Below the pieces are notes generated by a model that ran no database searches, had not been told where the DNA came from, and saw only the letters and a list, made by a program, of their open reading frames with translations. Made by a program: the position numbers and the translations under genes. Below, one piece after another: positions 10,484-20,931 of a stretch of 64,000 nucleotides of DNA; position 1 is the stretch's first letter, and every line of letters starts with the position of its first letter. Source of the DNA: Sorex araneus (lineage: Eukaryota > Chordata > Mammalia > Eulipotyphla > Soricidae); assembly GCF_027595985.1 (NCBI RefSeq), contig NC_073306.1, positions 96,174,926 through 96,238,925 on the forward strand. The letters are read 5' to 3'.

Positions 10484-11058
10484 ATGCCAGGGGGTTCTTG
10501 ATTGTTTGGTAGCTACCCTCAGATCATGGGAACTTCTTAGTCCAAAACCTATTGGTAAAGTTGTAGGTCAGTGATGTTTAGCTCCCCAGCCCAGGAATGC
10601 AGTTAAACAGCCTCTGAGGGCACATTTAAGGGGCCTCCCCTCCCCCCAGGTCAGGAAGGGAGCTGGAAGAGAGAGAGAAGCAAAGCCAAGCACTGCCCAG
10701 GGGCAGGGCGGGCTGGATCCAGAACAGGGTCCCAGTCCAGCCCAGTGCACAGGTGCGCCCTGGCAGGGTGGGGGATGGAGACACCCATACGGGGGCAGGT
10801 GCTGCCAGGACAGTGGGCCGGGGGGGGGGGGGGGACATGAGGCAGAGGTAGGGATTGGAAAGGCTGAGAGTGGGCCAGGAGCTGCAGCTCTGAACGGGTG
10901 AACGGAGTGAGGTCAGGCAGAGAATGTTTCTGCTCTATTTGACCCAAAAGAACACCATTGGGCCTGGCACTGAACCGGGCAGCCTACGACGGCAGGGAGG
11001 GGCTCCGGGTAGCACAACTTGGGGGGCAAAACAAAAAAACAGAAGGAAAAAAAGCCAG
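10484..11058. other. No recognised feature; G run
   Basis: GC-rich unique-looking sequence with a run of about 15 G at 10820-10834. No gene signal. Confidence 0.4.
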
Positions 11059-11214
11059 GAGGCTGGAGTGACAGTACAGTGGGTAGAACATTTGCCTTGC
11101 ACAAGGTCGATCCGGATTTGATTCCCGAATCCCATATGGTCCCCCAAGCACCACCAGGAGTAATTCCTGAGTGCAGAGCCTAGAGTAAGCCCTGAGGTGT
11201 CAAGTCAGAAAACC
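11059..11214 (+). repeat. SOR-type SINE
   Basis: Sense copy with ggctggagtgacagtacagt, gtcccccaagcaccaccagg and gtaattcctgagtgcagagc. The 3' end is degraded. Confidence 0.9.
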
Positions 11215-11221
11215 CAGAAAT

Positions 11222-11411
11222 AGGGCCCTGGGTGATAGTCCAGCAGGGTGTGGCCCAAGAAAACTGGAGAAGGGCCAGAGAGAGAGTACAACAGGTCAGG
11301 TGACTTGCCTTGCACGCAGTGACCTGGGCTCAATCTCCAGCCCACATATGATCCCCTGAGCACCTGAGAGACTCCTGAGCACTGCTGGGTATGCCCCCCC
11401 CACACACACAC
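11222..11411 (+). repeat. SINE pieces: an internally deleted copy plus a full one
   Basis: 11222-11262 joins a SINE head (gtgatagtccagcaggg) directly to a SINE end (tgtggcccaagaaaac). 11272-11411 is a second sense copy (gggccagagagagagtacaa ... tgagcactgctgggtatgcc) ending in a short (CA)n. Confidence 0.7.
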
Positions 11412-11424
11412 AAGAAGGGAGAGT

Positions 11425-11578
11425 TGCTGAACAGAAATGTACTCAAAGAAGGACATGCAGGTAGCCTCTAGACATATGAAAAAGTGCTCCTCAGCACTGA
11501 TTATCAGGAAGTGGAAATAAAATGACAATCAGATATTACCTCACACCAGTGGGAATGGGACATGTCAGAAAGCCCAGA
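11425..11578 (+). mobile_element. Old L1 ORF2 fragment
   Basis: Sense remnant of the region encoding the end of ORF2: acatatgaaaaagtgctcct, ttatcaggaagtggaaataa and ttacctcacaccagtgggaa. Confidence 0.65.
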
Positions 11579-11580
11579 AG

Positions 11581-11730
11581 TAGGACCAGAATGATAGTAC
11601 AGTGGTGGGGCGGTTGCCTAGCATATGGCCCTGGCACCACATATGGTCCCTGGAGTCTGCCAGGAGTGATGCCTGAGCACAGAGCCAGGAATCAGCCAAG
11701 CACAGCTGGGTGTGGCCCAAACAAAGAAAG
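11581..11730 (+). repeat. SOR-type SINE, diverged
   Basis: Sense copy with gaccagaatgatagtacagt, ctgccaggagtgatgcctga and gctgggtgtggcccaaac. Part of the middle is deleted. Confidence 0.8.
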
Positions 11731-12468
11731 CACAAATCTCAGCAGTAAGAATCTCAGCATTCCAAGTTGAGATGTGGTGAATCCTGAGATTTAGAGATGC
11801 TATCTCTGTCATTTAGAGGACTTTTATTTACAAAAAGAATTTCTATTGAAATAACCACCCAACATAGAGGTCAACACAGTAGTTCCTGAAAGGAGAAGGA
11901 AGCCCTGGGGACACACCCGCTTTCTCACTGATTTCTCAAGGGCTTGTCCAGCACCCAGATTAGCTTTCATCAAAGAGTTGTTGAGGGTAAATGAATTCGT
12001 GCAGCTTCTTTCCCCTAAAATTTCAGCTGTTTCAGTTTCTCTGCCACAGAAAGAACCTCAGGGAACCCTCCTGGGGGGTTTATCTCCATCAGGAGGATGG
12101 AAAGGCAGGGCTCTAGGTGATTTATGTGGCTTTGGTTTGTTGGATCGCCCCCACTTCACAGGGTGCAGCCTCTGTGTGAGGGGGAGAGTGGGGGGGTAGA
12201 TGTGCGTGCGTGCGAGTGTGCATGTTAGAGATAGAGCCCAAGCTTTTTGTCTTGCTCTGTTCCTGGGCTGTCTATAACAACGCAATCAGCTCTGGGTTTC
12301 TGGGGCTTCTGGAAGCCTGACTAGGCCCCTGCGTGGGGGCACAGCTCTCAGGAAGATTTTTGCATCTGTTCAGTTGCTCTTCCTGGTAGCAGCCAATCAC
12401 ATCTGTCCCTTGGGGTAAGTTATTCGGAGTCAATAGGTCAAATTTCATGTTTTTAATAAAGAAAAATA
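11731..12468. other. No recognised feature
   Basis: Unique-looking sequence. A short imperfect (GT/GC)n lies near 12199-12220. Confidence 0.4.
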
Positions 12469-12630
12469 GTCTATATATATATATATATTTGTTTGTTTGT
12501 TTGTTTGGGCCACACGGACTAGTTCAGGGCTTCTTCCTGCCTCTGTGCTCAGGAGACTGACCTCTGAGGTACCAGGAATCCAACCCTGTTTGGCAGCGTG
12601 AAGGCAAGCACCTTACTTCTCTACCCCTCA
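12469..12630 (-). repeat. (TA)n tract and SOR-type SINE
   Basis: (TA)n at 12469-12487 runs into a (TTTG)n tail and an antisense SINE (gggccacacggactagttca ... cttctctacccctc). Confidence 0.8.
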
Positions 12631-12659
12631 AAATAGTTTTTATTAAAAGAAAATTTTCA

Positions 12660-12830
12660 GGGGCTGGAGCAATAGTGCAGCGAGTAAGGCATTTGCCTTG
12701 CATGTGGCTGATCTGTGTTTGATTTCCAGCATCCCATATGGTCCCCCGAGCACTGCCAGGAATAATTCCTGAGTGCAGAATCAGGAGTAACCCCTGAGCA
12801 TCACCAGGTGTGACACAAAAATGAATAAAA
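12660..12830 (+). repeat. SOR-type SINE
   Basis: Full-length sense copy from ggggctggagcaatagtgca to caccaggtgtgacacaaaaa. Confidence 0.94.
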
Positions 12831-13334
12831 AAAGAAATTTTTCAGATGTGAGAGAAGAGAAAGAGAGGAATATATATTTAAGAGAGGACATGGACTTCTC
12901 CAGGGTGGAAACAAAACAGAGGAGAGAAACATGTTCAAGGGAGAGTGGGGTCCGGAAAGACCAAGCATCATGCATTTTAAAAACTTTTTTAAAAGTATAG
13001 GAAAAAAATTAAAATAAAAAATAAAAAAAATTATAGGCGCCATGATTTATAACATTGTTAATGAGGGGGTTTCATGCATGAACTGTTCCCAACCCACCCT
13101 CCACTCAAATATCCCTCATGGCACCACCACTAATTTATTTTGGGGAAAAAGGGGCTCAGGGGGGTGTCATCCTCATCATCCTCAGGTTGTGGACTGATGC
13201 CTCAGGAACAGAAGTGCCTGTGTTTCTTCCTCCTTTGCCCATGACTTTACTTTATGCTTAACTGCACCTATGTTGCTAATTGCTAATAAGACACATGTGA
13301 ATTTCTTCCTTAATTGGACTTTTCAGAAGAGCAT
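12831..13334. other. No recognised feature
   Basis: AT-rich sequence. The part near 12970-13070 faintly resembles an L1 3' end in reverse, but is too degraded to call. Confidence 0.35.
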
Positions 13335-13487
13335 ATCCCTGGTGATGCACAGGGGTTACTCCTGGCTTTGCACTCAGGAATTACTCCTGGCAGTGCTCAG
13401 GGGATCATATGGGATGCTGGGAATCAAACCTGGGTCAGCCATGTACAAGGCAAATGCCCTATCCATTGTGCTATCACTCCAGCCCCA
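13335..13487 (-). repeat. SOR-type SINE lacking its A tail
   Basis: Antisense copy from ctggtgatgcacaggggtta to gctatcactccagcccc, near consensus. The terminal gggtcaca-poly(A) part is missing. Confidence 0.93.
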
Positions 13488-13844
13488 AAGTTTATTTTTT
13501 TTGGTGATTGCTATAGATTTTAACCTATGAAATAAAGAAATTAAAACTATTTAATACAATCAATGAAATTCCTGTTTTCATTTACATAAGTAAGTTCTCA
13601 TCTCAAGAATCTAAGATACATTGAATTAAATTTTATTTTGTACGTGGATCTCATTATGGTAATAATCATGTCTTACCTGTTGTCAATAAAACATTAAAAA
13701 AACTTCTGTGTTAATATATTTTGAAGTTTACATGAAATAGATAAGGCCTATATATGTAAAAAAAATTTACTTTACACTTTATTTAAACACTGTGTTTACA
13801 AACTTATCATGATAATTTGTCACAAACATTCAATATTCCAACAT
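13488..13844. other. No recognised feature
   Basis: Very AT-rich unique-looking sequence. Confidence 0.4.
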
Positions 13845-13860
13845 ATCAGCCCCCATTTTA

Positions 13861-14484
13861 TTTTATTTTTTAATTTATTTTATTGAATCACCATGTGGAA
13901 AATTACAAAGTTCTCAGGTTTATGTGTCAGTTATACAATACTCAAACACCCATCCCTTCACCAGTGCCCATATTCCACCACCAAAAACCCCAGTATACCT
14001 CCCACCCCGGCCCCCCCACCCCCCACCTGCGTAACTGATAAATTTCACTTCATTTTCTCTTTACCTTGATTACATTCCGTATTTCAACACAAAAGTTGCT
14101 ATTGTTGTTGGAGTTTCCCCCCAGAAAAGAGAGCCCTACTGCCAAGGAAGCATTTGATAATTAATTTTCCATTGCTGAGAATGAAGAGATATGAAGTCCC
14201 GCTGTTCCAAGTACATAACTTTTTTTTTTCTCCTTCCTGTGCCACCAAGTTTGTGCCTGCTGCTTAATAGTCCTCATAATATGGCTGACGCGATGCCGCC
14301 TGACAAGGGAAAAAGAAAACCGAGAAAGAAGGATATTTCCCGTCCTCGGCTGGCGTGGGGCTATGCCTTAGTTCACAGTCTAGAGACATGGCTGCAAGCA
14401 GTTTCTGGAATCAAAAGTAGTCTAGTTGGCCTCCAGATCCTGGTCAATAAGCAGCAAAGCGGCCGCACAAAAGTGTGGCCACCC
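13861..14484 (-). mobile_element. Non-autonomous L1-tailed element, copy 1
   Basis: On the minus strand it begins at 14484 with gggtggccac and a GC-rich 5' module (14190-14484). It then runs into an L1-type 3' end (13861-14180: ttgaatcaccatgtggaaa in antisense, A-rich tail at 13861-13880). The repeat atcagccYcYatttta at 13845-13860 and 14485-14500 is a target duplication with two mismatches. The 5' module aligns with 26721-27100 and 50770-51127. The ATG-rich stretch near 14281 lies inside this module and is not a gene. Confidence 0.8.
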
Positions 14485-14679
14485 ATCAGCCTCTATTTTA
14501 AATTTGATAAATTTGAGTATGATATATTCCACTGAATGGACCTGTGGGCCAGGTTTGTAAACAATGTCAATGATTTTTCTGTGTTTGAGAAAAGCAAAAC
14601 TTATTGCCCAGTCAATTCGTGCCCATATAATGTATATATATAGTATAAATTGTAAGTACACATATAATATAGTGGCAGG

Positions 14680-14810
14680 ATAGGACCAGAGGGGGATCTG
14701 ACACTTGCTTTGCACATGACTGACCCTCATTTGATCTCTGGCACCACCTCTGGTCTTCTGGGCACTGCCTGGAAGGATCCCTGAGCACAGAGCCAGGAGC
14801 AGCCCACAGC
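14680..14810 (+). repeat. SOR-type SINE, diverged
   Basis: Sense copy with cttgctttgcacatgactga, tgatctctggcaccacctct and gatccctgagcacagagcca. Confidence 0.75.
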
Positions 14811-15361
14811 ATGTGTTTTGCTCAGAGACTGAGGTGGTCTTTGCCAATATTTCTCTTCGCACAGGCTCGCTGTGGAGCATATGATTTACTCTGCTACCTC
14901 ACAAGCCAGCAGCACACCAATAAGGGCACCTACAAGTCAGCTGAGAAGAAGCCACCCAGTGGTGGGTCAGAGACTCCTGACTCCATCTCATGCTGGGTGG
15001 GAAGAGCAGAAGGTCCGACCCGCTTAGCTGAGCTGAAGTCTGGGCTCACCCGAGCCGGAGCAGACATCCCATACCAGTGTGGCAGAAGTGAGAGACTCTG
15101 GTGGTGAGAGCTATGTGCCGTGGGCAACAGAGCCGCTTTAACAATCAGTTATTAATTATTATTAATAACTAATAATAATCAGTTATTATTGCTCCCAACG
15201 ACCAGTCACGGATGAAGACTTGTGTGTGTGTGCGTGCGTGTGAATCCCACGGGGCTAGAAAGAGGACACACCCCTTTTCTTGCAATATGCTGCAAGAAGT
15301 GGTGGGGGTCTAGGAGAAGAGGGGAGCATTTACAAGACAGAACCCCGCATCTCAGGATCTT
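14811..15361. other. No recognised feature
   Basis: Unique-looking sequence. A short palindromic AT stretch (attattaataac) lies near 15150-15190. Confidence 0.4.
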
Positions 15362-15492
15362 AGGGGGCCAACGACAGCACAGTAGGAAGGGTGTTTGCTT
15401 TGCACCTTCAGACCAGGACTTGATCCCTGGTATCCCCGAGCACCGCCAGGAATAACCCCTGAGTTTTGCCAGGTGTGGTCCCCAAAAACAAC
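15362..15492 (+). repeat. SOR-type SINE, internally shortened
   Basis: Sense copy with gccaacgacagcacagtagg, cgagcaccgccaggaataac and gccaggtgtggtccccaaaa. Confidence 0.8.
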
Positions 15493-15564
15493 TAAAAATT
15501 AATCATAATTTCCCCTAAGCAAGTTAAGTTCAAGCCACAAACAGCTTTTGTCTAAAGCCGAATT

Positions 15565-15640
15565 GGAGCCCAGGAGGTGGCTCGGCACTAACAAGTCCCC
15601 GTCTTGCGTGCGTGAGGCTCTGGGTCCCATCCCCAGCGCA
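15565..15640 (+). repeat. Old tRNA-like SINE head
   Basis: gtggctcggcactaacaagt, cttgcgtgcgtgaggctctg and ggtcccatccccagcg look like an older tRNA-derived SINE. Confidence 0.45.
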
Positions 15641-15689
15641 AGGAAGGAAGTCAAAGACAACAATCAAAGTCAATAGCCCCTCCCCGGGA

Positions 15690-16110
15690 TTCGGACCCTC
15701 ACCCCGACCCAGGCTGCCCTCCCAGCACCTGCACATGCTCTGCTCTGCACGGTCACCGCCGTCAGCCCGAGGCACGACTCGAGGTACCCGAGAGCGCCTG
15801 TGTTTCCGGAGGACCCACGGGAAGCCTGAGCGCGCGGCCGGGTACCGGGGCCCCCTCTCCTCCCAGGAGCACCCCTGACTGTGTGCGACGGTGCGGGGCG
15901 CCCTCGTGTGGCCCAGGGCGGCCCTGTAGCCGCTCAGCACCACCCCCAACCCACGCATGCGCATGCGCACGCCCCGCTCCCCGCGGGCGGGGGTGCGGAC
16001 GCGGGTGCCCGGGCGGGATATCGCGCCAGCCCCGCCCCCCAGCCCCACCCCGGTCGCTGCTCCCGCGGGCGCCTCCTCCCCCGTCCCTCCTCCTTTGCCT
16101 GAGGCTGGTT
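15690..16110. promoter_or_regulatory. CpG island with NRF1-like and GC-box motifs
   Basis: CpG dinucleotides are dense here and rare elsewhere in the window. The palindrome tgcgcatgcgca (15959-15970) fits the NRF1 consensus. ccccgccccc near 16032 is an inverted Sp1/GC box, and gcggg motifs recur at 15981-16015 and 16065-16072. There is no TATA box. This is what a housekeeping-type or lncRNA promoter looks like. No transcript can be tied to it, although an exon-like segment lies 2 kb downstream on the plus strand. It could also be an orphan island. Confidence 0.7.
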
Positions 16111-17466
16111 TTCTCAGGGCGAACTTTACCTTCCAGCGTCCAGGCTTGGAACCCAGAGCCGCAGGGCTGGGTGGCCGTGACCCGGGTCTTTTCGGTGATC
16201 TCTGCCTTTCCGTGGCCAGCCTGAAGGCACTCAAAAGCGGGGCAAATTAACCTCCAGACCCACTCTGTGTCATTCCCTGGGCTGTTAGGGACGTGGCCGC
16301 TGGTCCCATGCGAGCAGATGCTCGTAGAGAAAGAGCACGGGAGCCCAAAGTGGGGCCACGCTGTCACTGCGGTGCGGCCCAAAGGCTGTGACGCTCTTAA
16401 TGGAGCCGGGCTCCCTCCCCTGCATCCCCAGGCACCTGGAAAAGGGGAACGGGGGAGGGACCCTGCTGTACCCCAGCTCCTTGTGGAAGAAAGGATTCAA
16501 GGATGGTGGGACCACAAAGACATTACCTGGCACAGTCAAGCCGCTCCACCCCCAGCACTGCACGCAGTCCCTGAACCCACCAGGAGTGATCCCTGGCTGG
16601 CTCTGGGCCCTGTAGGTACTGTTGTCCAGGATGGCAACTGTCCCTTTATGCCAGCCCTGCCCAGGCTCGCCCAGCGCGCATTTGTGTGTATGCCACAGGG
16701 TGCACGCCCAGCGCGCATTTGTGTGTATGCCATAGGGTGCACACCCTGCCCCTTTCCGGGCATCACTGTGACTGTGACCACAGCCAGAGATGTGGGGACC
16801 CTGTCCACTCTTTTCTTTCAGGTTCAGAGCGACATGATTCTCTCCACCGGAAGTCTCCCGGCTCCTCTCCAGGTGGCCCAGCCACGCAGACACCTGCTTG
16901 TCCTCCCTGGAGTGGCAGATTGCTGCAGGGACAGGAATAGACCCAAGTCCATGCATGAGGGAGTGCTCAGAACAAGCAGGTTGGGATGCTGGAGGGGCCC
17001 CGAACCTACTCTGAGTTGGAAAGGAGAGTCAAAGTTTAAAAGGCAGAGGAGATGGGCAAGAGGGATGCCAGGAAGTTTTGGGAGTAGGAATGTGCACTGA
17101 AGTTAGGGCCCCCTTCCCTCCATGCCTGGCCAGGCTCTGGTGCAGGCTAGGGGCCAACCCAGAGCCTAACAGGCTAAGCTCTGGCAAGAAACCCAGGCCT
17201 GGGATCCCCTGAGACCCCCTAACCCAGCCCCTGACCTGTGTGGCATGGCTATTTTCAGGCTCAGATAGGAGTTTTTGCAGCTCTGAGCTCGGCCCACTCC
17301 CTGGACCTGCAACCAGCACAAGGAGGCTGGAGGGGAGGGCCTGTGGCCTCAGGCAGCCCCTGCACCCACTCCTGTTTGCAGGGCTCCACCTGCTCCCCAG
17401 GCACGGGGAGTCAGAGCCAGTGATGGTGAAGGACGCTCAGCTATGAGAAAGAGCTGTGAGCTCAGT
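16111..17466. other. GC-rich flank, no supported gene
   Basis: Long open frames occur on both strands (up to 277 codons at 16267-17100), but they reflect high GC content. Two strands and several frames are open at once, and no protein motif is visible. Confidence 0.4.
16669..16742. repeat. 37-bp tandem duplication
   Basis: Units 16669-16705 and 16706-16742 (gcccagcgcgcatttgtgtg ... agggtgcac) differ at a single position (c/t). Confidence 0.95.
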
Positions 17467-17850
17467 GTCTACACTGGTGGGTCTCTTCCATGGTCTACAC
17501 TGGTGAGTCACCACCATGGTCTACACTGTTAGGTCACCACCATGTCTACACTGTTCAGTCACTGCCATGGTCTTCACTGGGAGGTCATGCCCATGTCTAC
17601 ATAGTGGGTCACTGCCATGTCTACACTGTTGGGTCACTGCCATGGTCTACACTGGTGGGTCACGACCATGGTCTACACTGTTAGGTCACTGCCATGTCTA
17701 CACTGGGGGGGGTCACTGCCATAGTCTACACTGGGAGGTCACACCCATGTCTACATGGTGGGTCACTGCCATGTCTACACTATTAGGTCACTGCCACGTC
17801 TACACTATTGGGTCACTGACATGGTCTACACTGGGGGATCACTGCCATGG
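17467..17850. repeat. Minisatellite, about 15 units of 24-27 bp
   Basis: Degenerate tandem units begin gtctacactg and end gtcactgccatg. Unit length varies between 24 and 27 bp, mostly from optional terminal g and variable g runs. In some frames it reads as a repetitive protein, which is an artefact of the repeat. Confidence 0.95.
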
Positions 17851-18167
17851 GTCTACCATGGATGAGCTCCATCAGCCTGGGAGCAGGAAAGGAGGATGTG
17901 AGTAGCAACTCTCTTACATGGGAGCATGCACAAGGGGTCCATGAGAGGCCCGCGTTCCAGCCGCAGCACCACATGGCCCCACGGAGCTTGACTGGGTGTA
18001 GGGCTCTGAGAACAAGGTAAGCCGGTGCGTCCCTCCCCGGCCTAGGCCGGCGCAGGCTCTCTGACCCCTCAGCAGGACTGCGGAGACCAAGCTGGTGTAG
18101 GGCGGAGGGAGCTGCCGTCTCCCCACAGGAGGACAGGAGTATTTATTTTTTATTCTCTTTTTTTCAG
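17851..18167. other. No recognised feature
   Basis: Unique-looking sequence leading into a T-rich acceptor-like tract at 18141-18167. Confidence 0.35.
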
Positions 18168-18257
18168 GGCAGAACATGAACTGGTCCGCTTGTACCACAT
18201 ATTCTGCAGTCAAGTTTCCCACATGTGGAGACATCACAGCACATGTGGAGTTGATGG
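18168..18257 (+). other. Candidate exon of unknown transcript
   Basis: A 90-bp segment is bounded by a long polypyrimidine tract ending in tttttttcag (18158-18167) and a full-consensus donor, atgg then gtaagt from 18258. Two of its three frames are open, so coding status is undecided. It lies on the same strand as, and about 2 kb downstream of, the CpG island. I do not recognise the peptide in either frame. A non-coding exon or a chance splice-site pair is equally possible. Confidence 0.35.
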
Positions 18258-18399
18258 GTAAGTCCTGTCCTGGAAGAGCCTCCCTCAGGAGGGTGCATCT
18301 CCCCTGCCAGGGAAGGGGCCCGGGGAGGCCCACAGGAGGCCTAAAGGGTTCAGAAAGCAAGTGAAGAAGATTCTGGGCCTCTTGGTTGTTTGGGTTTTT

Positions 18400-18535
18400 G
18401 TTTTTTCTTTTTTCTTTTTTGGGTCCACCTGCCGATGCTCAGAATTTACTCCTGACTCTGCACTCAGGAATTACCTCTGGTGATGTTGTTCAGGGGACTA
18501 TATGGGGTACCGGGGATTGAACCTGGGTTGGCCTG
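18400..18535 (-). repeat. SOR-type SINE, head missing
   Basis: Antisense copy from ttttttgggtccacctgccg to gattgaacctgggttggcct. The head is replaced by unrelated sequence. Confidence 0.85.
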
Positions 18536-18712
18536 TTAAGCCTGGGATACTGGGTTCCCAAACGGTAAGAACCGGCGAGACTGACAGAAACACTAACTCG
18601 GTAATGCAAACACAGTAGAAGTTTATTTCAGTATACTAGGGTCAATATCTCACCCACAGAGTGGTCGCTATCAAGCGGTATCAGATGATAAACTTTTGGA
18701 TCAGGATTTTGG

Positions 18713-18873
18713 CGGTGGGGGGTGGAGAGGGGCATACCTGGCAGTGCTCAGGGATTACTCCTGACTCAGAGGTCACTCTTGGTGGTAACTTGGTGGTAGC
18801 TCTTGGTGGATCGTGTGTGGTGAGGGGATCAGACAGGGCTCAGCTGTGTGCAAGCTACCCAATATCTCTCCAG
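18713..18873 (-). repeat. SOR-type SINE, rearranged
   Basis: Antisense copy with ggcagtgctcagggattact and atctctccagccc. Between them ggtggtaactt and ggtggtagctctt are repeated. Confidence 0.7.
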
Positions 18874-18999
18874 CCCGTTGGGTCAGGTCCTCAGTGAGCT
18901 TGAGCGGAGGAGAGCCAAGATGGGTAATGACAGGCTCATGAAGGATGAGAGAGAGCCTGGGAAGTTCAGTTCTATGGGAGCACTGAACTATACCTCGAG

Positions 19000-19068
19000 G
19001 GCTGGAGCGATAGCACCACGAGTAGGGTGTTTGCCTTGCACGTGGCTGACCCGGGTTCGATTCCCAGC
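19000..19068 (+). repeat. SOR-type SINE, 3'-truncated
   Basis: Head to B box only (gggctggagcgatagcacca ... ggttcgattcccagcat), near consensus and ending abruptly at 19068. A 3' truncation is unusual for a retroposed SINE and suggests a later deletion. Confidence 0.9.
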
Positions 19069-19289
19069 ATGAGAGTGTTCAGGATGGTCACAGTCAGGAG
19101 CTGGGGGAGACTCTCATAATGCTGCGATATGGCGTCTTCTGGCCAGCTAAGCCTAGAGTCCCTCAATGCAGACAACTCCAGCTAAGGACAGGAGTCTTGG
19201 ACTCCAGCTAGGACTGACCACTCTACACCCCCATCACATTCTGCACCACGCAACTTCCCAATTTATGCCAAGGGCTGGGCAGTTAGTGC

Positions 19290-19443
19290 ACTTTTTTGTT
19301 TGTATTTTTAGGGGCCATACTGACTATGGTCAGGGTCTACTCCTGACTCTGTGCCCAGTGGTGCTCAGGGGACCATATGTGGTGCTGGGACTGATTCAGT
19401 TCAGTTGCTTGCAAGGCTAGAGCCCTACCCAAATTCCAGCCCC
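19290..19443 (-). repeat. SOR-type SINE, diverged
   Basis: Antisense copy with ggtctactcctgactctgtg, gaccatatgtggtgctggga and caaattccagcccc. Confidence 0.85.
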
Positions 19444-19464
19444 TAAAAAATGTCATCTGGGTAG

Positions 19465-19637
19465 GGTTTTATTTCCTGGTCTTTTTGAGCCAGACCCGGC
19501 TGTGCTCAGGACTTAGTCTGTGGTCAGGGATCACTCCAGGCAAGGGGTTGCAAGGTGTTCAGAGGATTTGAACCAGGACTAGCCATGTGTAAGGCCGGCA
19601 CCTTACCTCTTCCACCTGTACTATCTCTCAGGCCCAG
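19465..19637 (-). repeat. SOR-type SINE, diverged
   Basis: Antisense copy with gagccagacccggctgtgct, gtcagggatcactccaggca and ctgtactatctctcaggccc. Confidence 0.75.
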
Positions 19638-19943
19638 CTGGTACCCTTGATGGAAACTCTTGCACTCTACATCCAATCTATGCAAAGGAAGATGAAAGAA
19701 TCTAAGCTTACCACTGATTTGGATACAAGCCTGGTGACTATTTAAACTGAAATGCATTAATGGCTCTGAATATTTCATGCCAGGTACATTAGAACAACCA
19801 GCATTATTTATTGAAGGCTGATCTCCCATCATGAGTATTAATACATTTTGCTTCACAAAGTCAGACAGCAAGAAATTTATTTCAAGAAACCAGGCAGAAG
19901 ATTTTTGGTCTCCTAAGTATTTTTGCCTCAGGAGTGAAATCAT
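19638..19943. other. No recognised feature
   Basis: Unique-looking sequence between SINEs. Confidence 0.4.
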
Positions 19944-20114
19944 TTTTTTGTTTTGCTTGTTTTTGGGCCATACCCGGCAGTACTCAGGGGCTATTCCTGG
20001 CTCAGCATTCAGGAACTACTCCTGGCAGTGCTTGGAGAACCACATGGAGTGCCAGGGATCAAACCCAGATCCCTTTGACTGGCCTCTTACTCGCTGTACT
20101 ACCTCTCCAGCCCC
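19944..20114 (-). repeat. SOR-type SINE
   Basis: Antisense copy with gggccatacccggcagtact, ggagtgccagggatcaaacc and gctgtactacctctccagcc. Confidence 0.9.
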
Positions 20115-20604
20115 AGGAATAAATTCTTGTACAGATGGGAGGTGTGTCCTAGTGGTTTTATCCAACCTCAGTCTGGCTTCTGGCAAATGTTCTAGAATGT
20201 TCATCAGGGGACCTTTGCACCACCATATTGAGAGTCTCGCCACCCTATTCCAGACATAATCAGGCCGGGCTGGAGCCCGGCTCGCTCCAGCAGAAGTTTA
20301 CTCCCCCACCTATGAACTGTAGCCCAACGCCTCGCTCTGCTTGTTCATACAGAGGATGCCAAAGGAGCAAAGGGGCCTAACTCATTTGAAAGGAATGTTG
20401 TTGGCAGGAGAGGGGAGCTCCAGCAGTCTGGGGGCCCTTCTCTCTGCTGGGCTTCTATCTCCATTATCTCTGTCTCTGGCACTGTTCCCTCCCTTTGGCT
20501 ATGCTCTCAGCCTCATTTCTCTCCCGGGTTTCATCGTTACCATTCTCACTATTTCAAGCTGCAAGAAACTAATGCAGGGAACGGGGTGCTGGCAGAATTG
20601 TCAC
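20115..20604. other. No recognised feature
   Basis: Unique-looking sequence. The stretch near 20262-20340 and the tract at 18540-18660 might be old LTR pieces, but I cannot support that. Confidence 0.35.
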
Positions 20605-20771
20605 AGGATAGGTCTCTGGGTGGAGCCTCCGGGGTCGATGCCAGAAACTTCACCCAAATTGTCCGGAACTTATGTTTTCCTATATTATGGTCATGCAAAT
20701 GCAAGTTATTCTCAAAGAAATTCAGAAACTATACAGAAAATATATCTTGAGGGGTTGAAGAGATAATACAG
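20605..20771 (+). repeat. Left arm of a diverged inverted duplication
   Basis: ggtctctggg, aacttcacccaaa, atggtcatgcaaatg, tctcaaagaaatt and acagaaaatatatcttgag all recur in the same order in reverse complement at 21461-21625. The arm includes the first 20 bp of the SINE at 20750. Confidence 0.85.
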
Positions 20772-20916
20772 AAGATAGGGCGCTTGCGTGCTGCTAACCT
20801 GGGTTCAATCCCCGGCATCCCATATGGTCCCACAAGCACTGCCAGGAGTGATTCCTGAGTACAGAGCTAGGAGTAAGCTCTGAGGACCACAGGGTATGGC
20901 TCCAAAACAAAACCCA
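20750..20916 (+). repeat. SOR-type SINE
   Basis: Sense copy from ggggttgaagagataataca to aaaacccaaaaa. The repeat aaaatatatcttga lies on both sides (20736-20749 and about 20918-20931), a clear target duplication. Confidence 0.92.
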
Positions 20917-20931
20917 AAAAATATATCTTGA

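Noticed and set aside
14191-14535. 114-codon frame starting at a Kozak-like ATG
   Set aside because: It lies inside the non-autonomous L1-tailed element (copy 1) and runs antisense to it.
15530-16234. 234-codon minus-strand open frame across the CpG island
   Set aside because: Arg/Gly/Pro-rich translation typical of CpG-island DNA. Other frames are open too.
16267-17100. 277-codon plus-strand open frame
   Set aside because: GC-rich DNA next to a CpG island, with long overlapping frames on the other strand (16285-16956), no protein motif and a tandem duplication inside it.
17467-17850. CRISPR-like array
   Set aside because: The units are contiguous degenerate repeats without unique spacers, in a mammalian genome.
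18536-18712. Possible solo LTR
   Set aside because: Some LTR-like flavour, but no paired ends, target duplication or recognisable family.
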